The translations under genes and the position numbers were made by a program. This document shows positions 22,191 to 22,336 of a DNA stretch of 22,336 bases, piece after piece. The DNA is taken from assembly GCA_050053515.1 (NCBI GenBank), contig JASFTQ010000031.1, forward strand, positions 1 to 22,336, in the 5' to 3' direction. This stretch comes from G020354645 sp050053515 (GTDB taxonomy: Bacteria; Desulfobacterota; Desulfobacteria; Desulfobacterales; G020354645). Under the pieces are notes generated by a model that made no database searches, was not told where the DNA came from, and saw only the letters and a list, made by a program, of their open reading frames with translations. How positions within the stretch are numbered: the stretch's first letter is position 1; every line of letters begins with the position of its first letter.

Positions 22191-22336
22191 GGCCGGATTC
22201 GTCGACTTTAACCATTTCTTTAACCGTGAAATTTTCCAGGTATTCAGCCTGCCGCTCTGCCGCCAGTTTCAAGTCATCCGGTGCCACGATATTATACCTG
22301 TCAAACATCGAGTCGGTTTTGTGGCCTGTCATCTTT
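22162..22336 (-). CDS. Tyrosine recombinase/integrase, C-terminal fragment (continues past right edge)
   Basis: The minus strand from the right edge reads 57 codons before a TAA. It starts KMTGHKTDSMFDRYNIVAPD, which is the C-terminal box of phage-type tyrosine integrases (MTGHKT followed by the catalytic tyrosine in RY), then DLKLAAERQAEYLENF. The rest of the catalytic domain (Arg-His-Arg residues) lies outside the window. It points toward tRNA-Leu and ends 12 bases from its CCA, the typical arrangement for an island integrated at a tRNA. Confidence 0.85.
   Translation of the reverse strand, partial: KMTGHKTDSMFDRYNIVAPDDLKLAAERQAEYLENFTVKEMVKVDESGQKEGLAQNG

Noticed and set aside
1..22336. 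CRISPR array, toxin-antitoxin pair or rRNA
   Set aside because: I saw no regularly spaced direct repeats, no recognisable toxin or antitoxin pair, and no rRNA sequence in the window.

Overview
The window is a chromosomal stretch of a Gram-negative, anaerobic-type bacterium, most likely a sulfate-reducing deltaproteobacterium (Desulfobacterota, Desulfobacterales-like). This taxonomic call is an inference from the gene repertoire: a UPF0280 protein, a fused Memo/AMMECR1 protein next to a membrane-anchored spermidine-synthase-like protein, LapA-mutS-amidase clustering, QueH instead of QueG, an orphan GAF-GspE ATPase, and an RHAGRDPASRG-type dispersed repeat. GC content is moderate, spacers are AT-rich, and most genes are housekeeping or conserved hypothetical.

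Layout. Positions 1-2302 (minus): a membrane/spermidine-synthase-like gene cut by the left edge, overlapped by an upstream exported Memo+AMMECR1 fusion. Positions 2303-2757: AT-rich divergent spacer with promoters and two palindromes. Positions 2758-3883 (plus): a DUF1232+J-domain protein, a hairpin-rich repeat (copy A), and a Mut7-C protein. Positions 4001-6758: an ATP-grasp gene overlapping a dGTPase-like HD gene, then UPF0280. Positions 6816-12920: lapA-like, mutS, a periplasmic amidase with a duplicated N-terminal module, and an EamA transporter. Positions 12918-13288: hairpin repeat copy B, a promoter with an operator-like palindrome identical in its arms to the one at 2331, and a candidate small ORF coupled to an enoyl-CoA hydratase (13285-14076). 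Positions 14079-16897: MITE copy 1, a two-helix small membrane protein, and a GAF+MshEN+GspE ATPase. Positions 16990-21008 (minus): an M48 peptidase with TPRs, MITE copy 2, and the maf-yggS-queH operon. Positions 21181-22336: a dispersed inverted repeat, a cysteine-rich Rossmann protein, tRNA-Leu(UAA), and the C-terminus of a tyrosine integrase running off the right edge.

Function. The mutS/maf/yggS/queH/amidase genes are ordinary core functions. No multi-gene defence or biosynthetic system is fully contained here. The most interesting content is non-coding or boundary-like: (i) a pair of about 214-bp MITE-like elements in inverted orientation, one with a 9-bp target duplication and one extending the open frame of the neighbouring peptidase; (ii) a pair of highly structured repeats whose 5' stem differences all preserve G-U pairing; (iii) two identical-arm palindromes at the predicted start points of two unrelated genes; and (iv) a tRNA-Leu/integrase junction that marks the edge of a genomic island continuing to the right.
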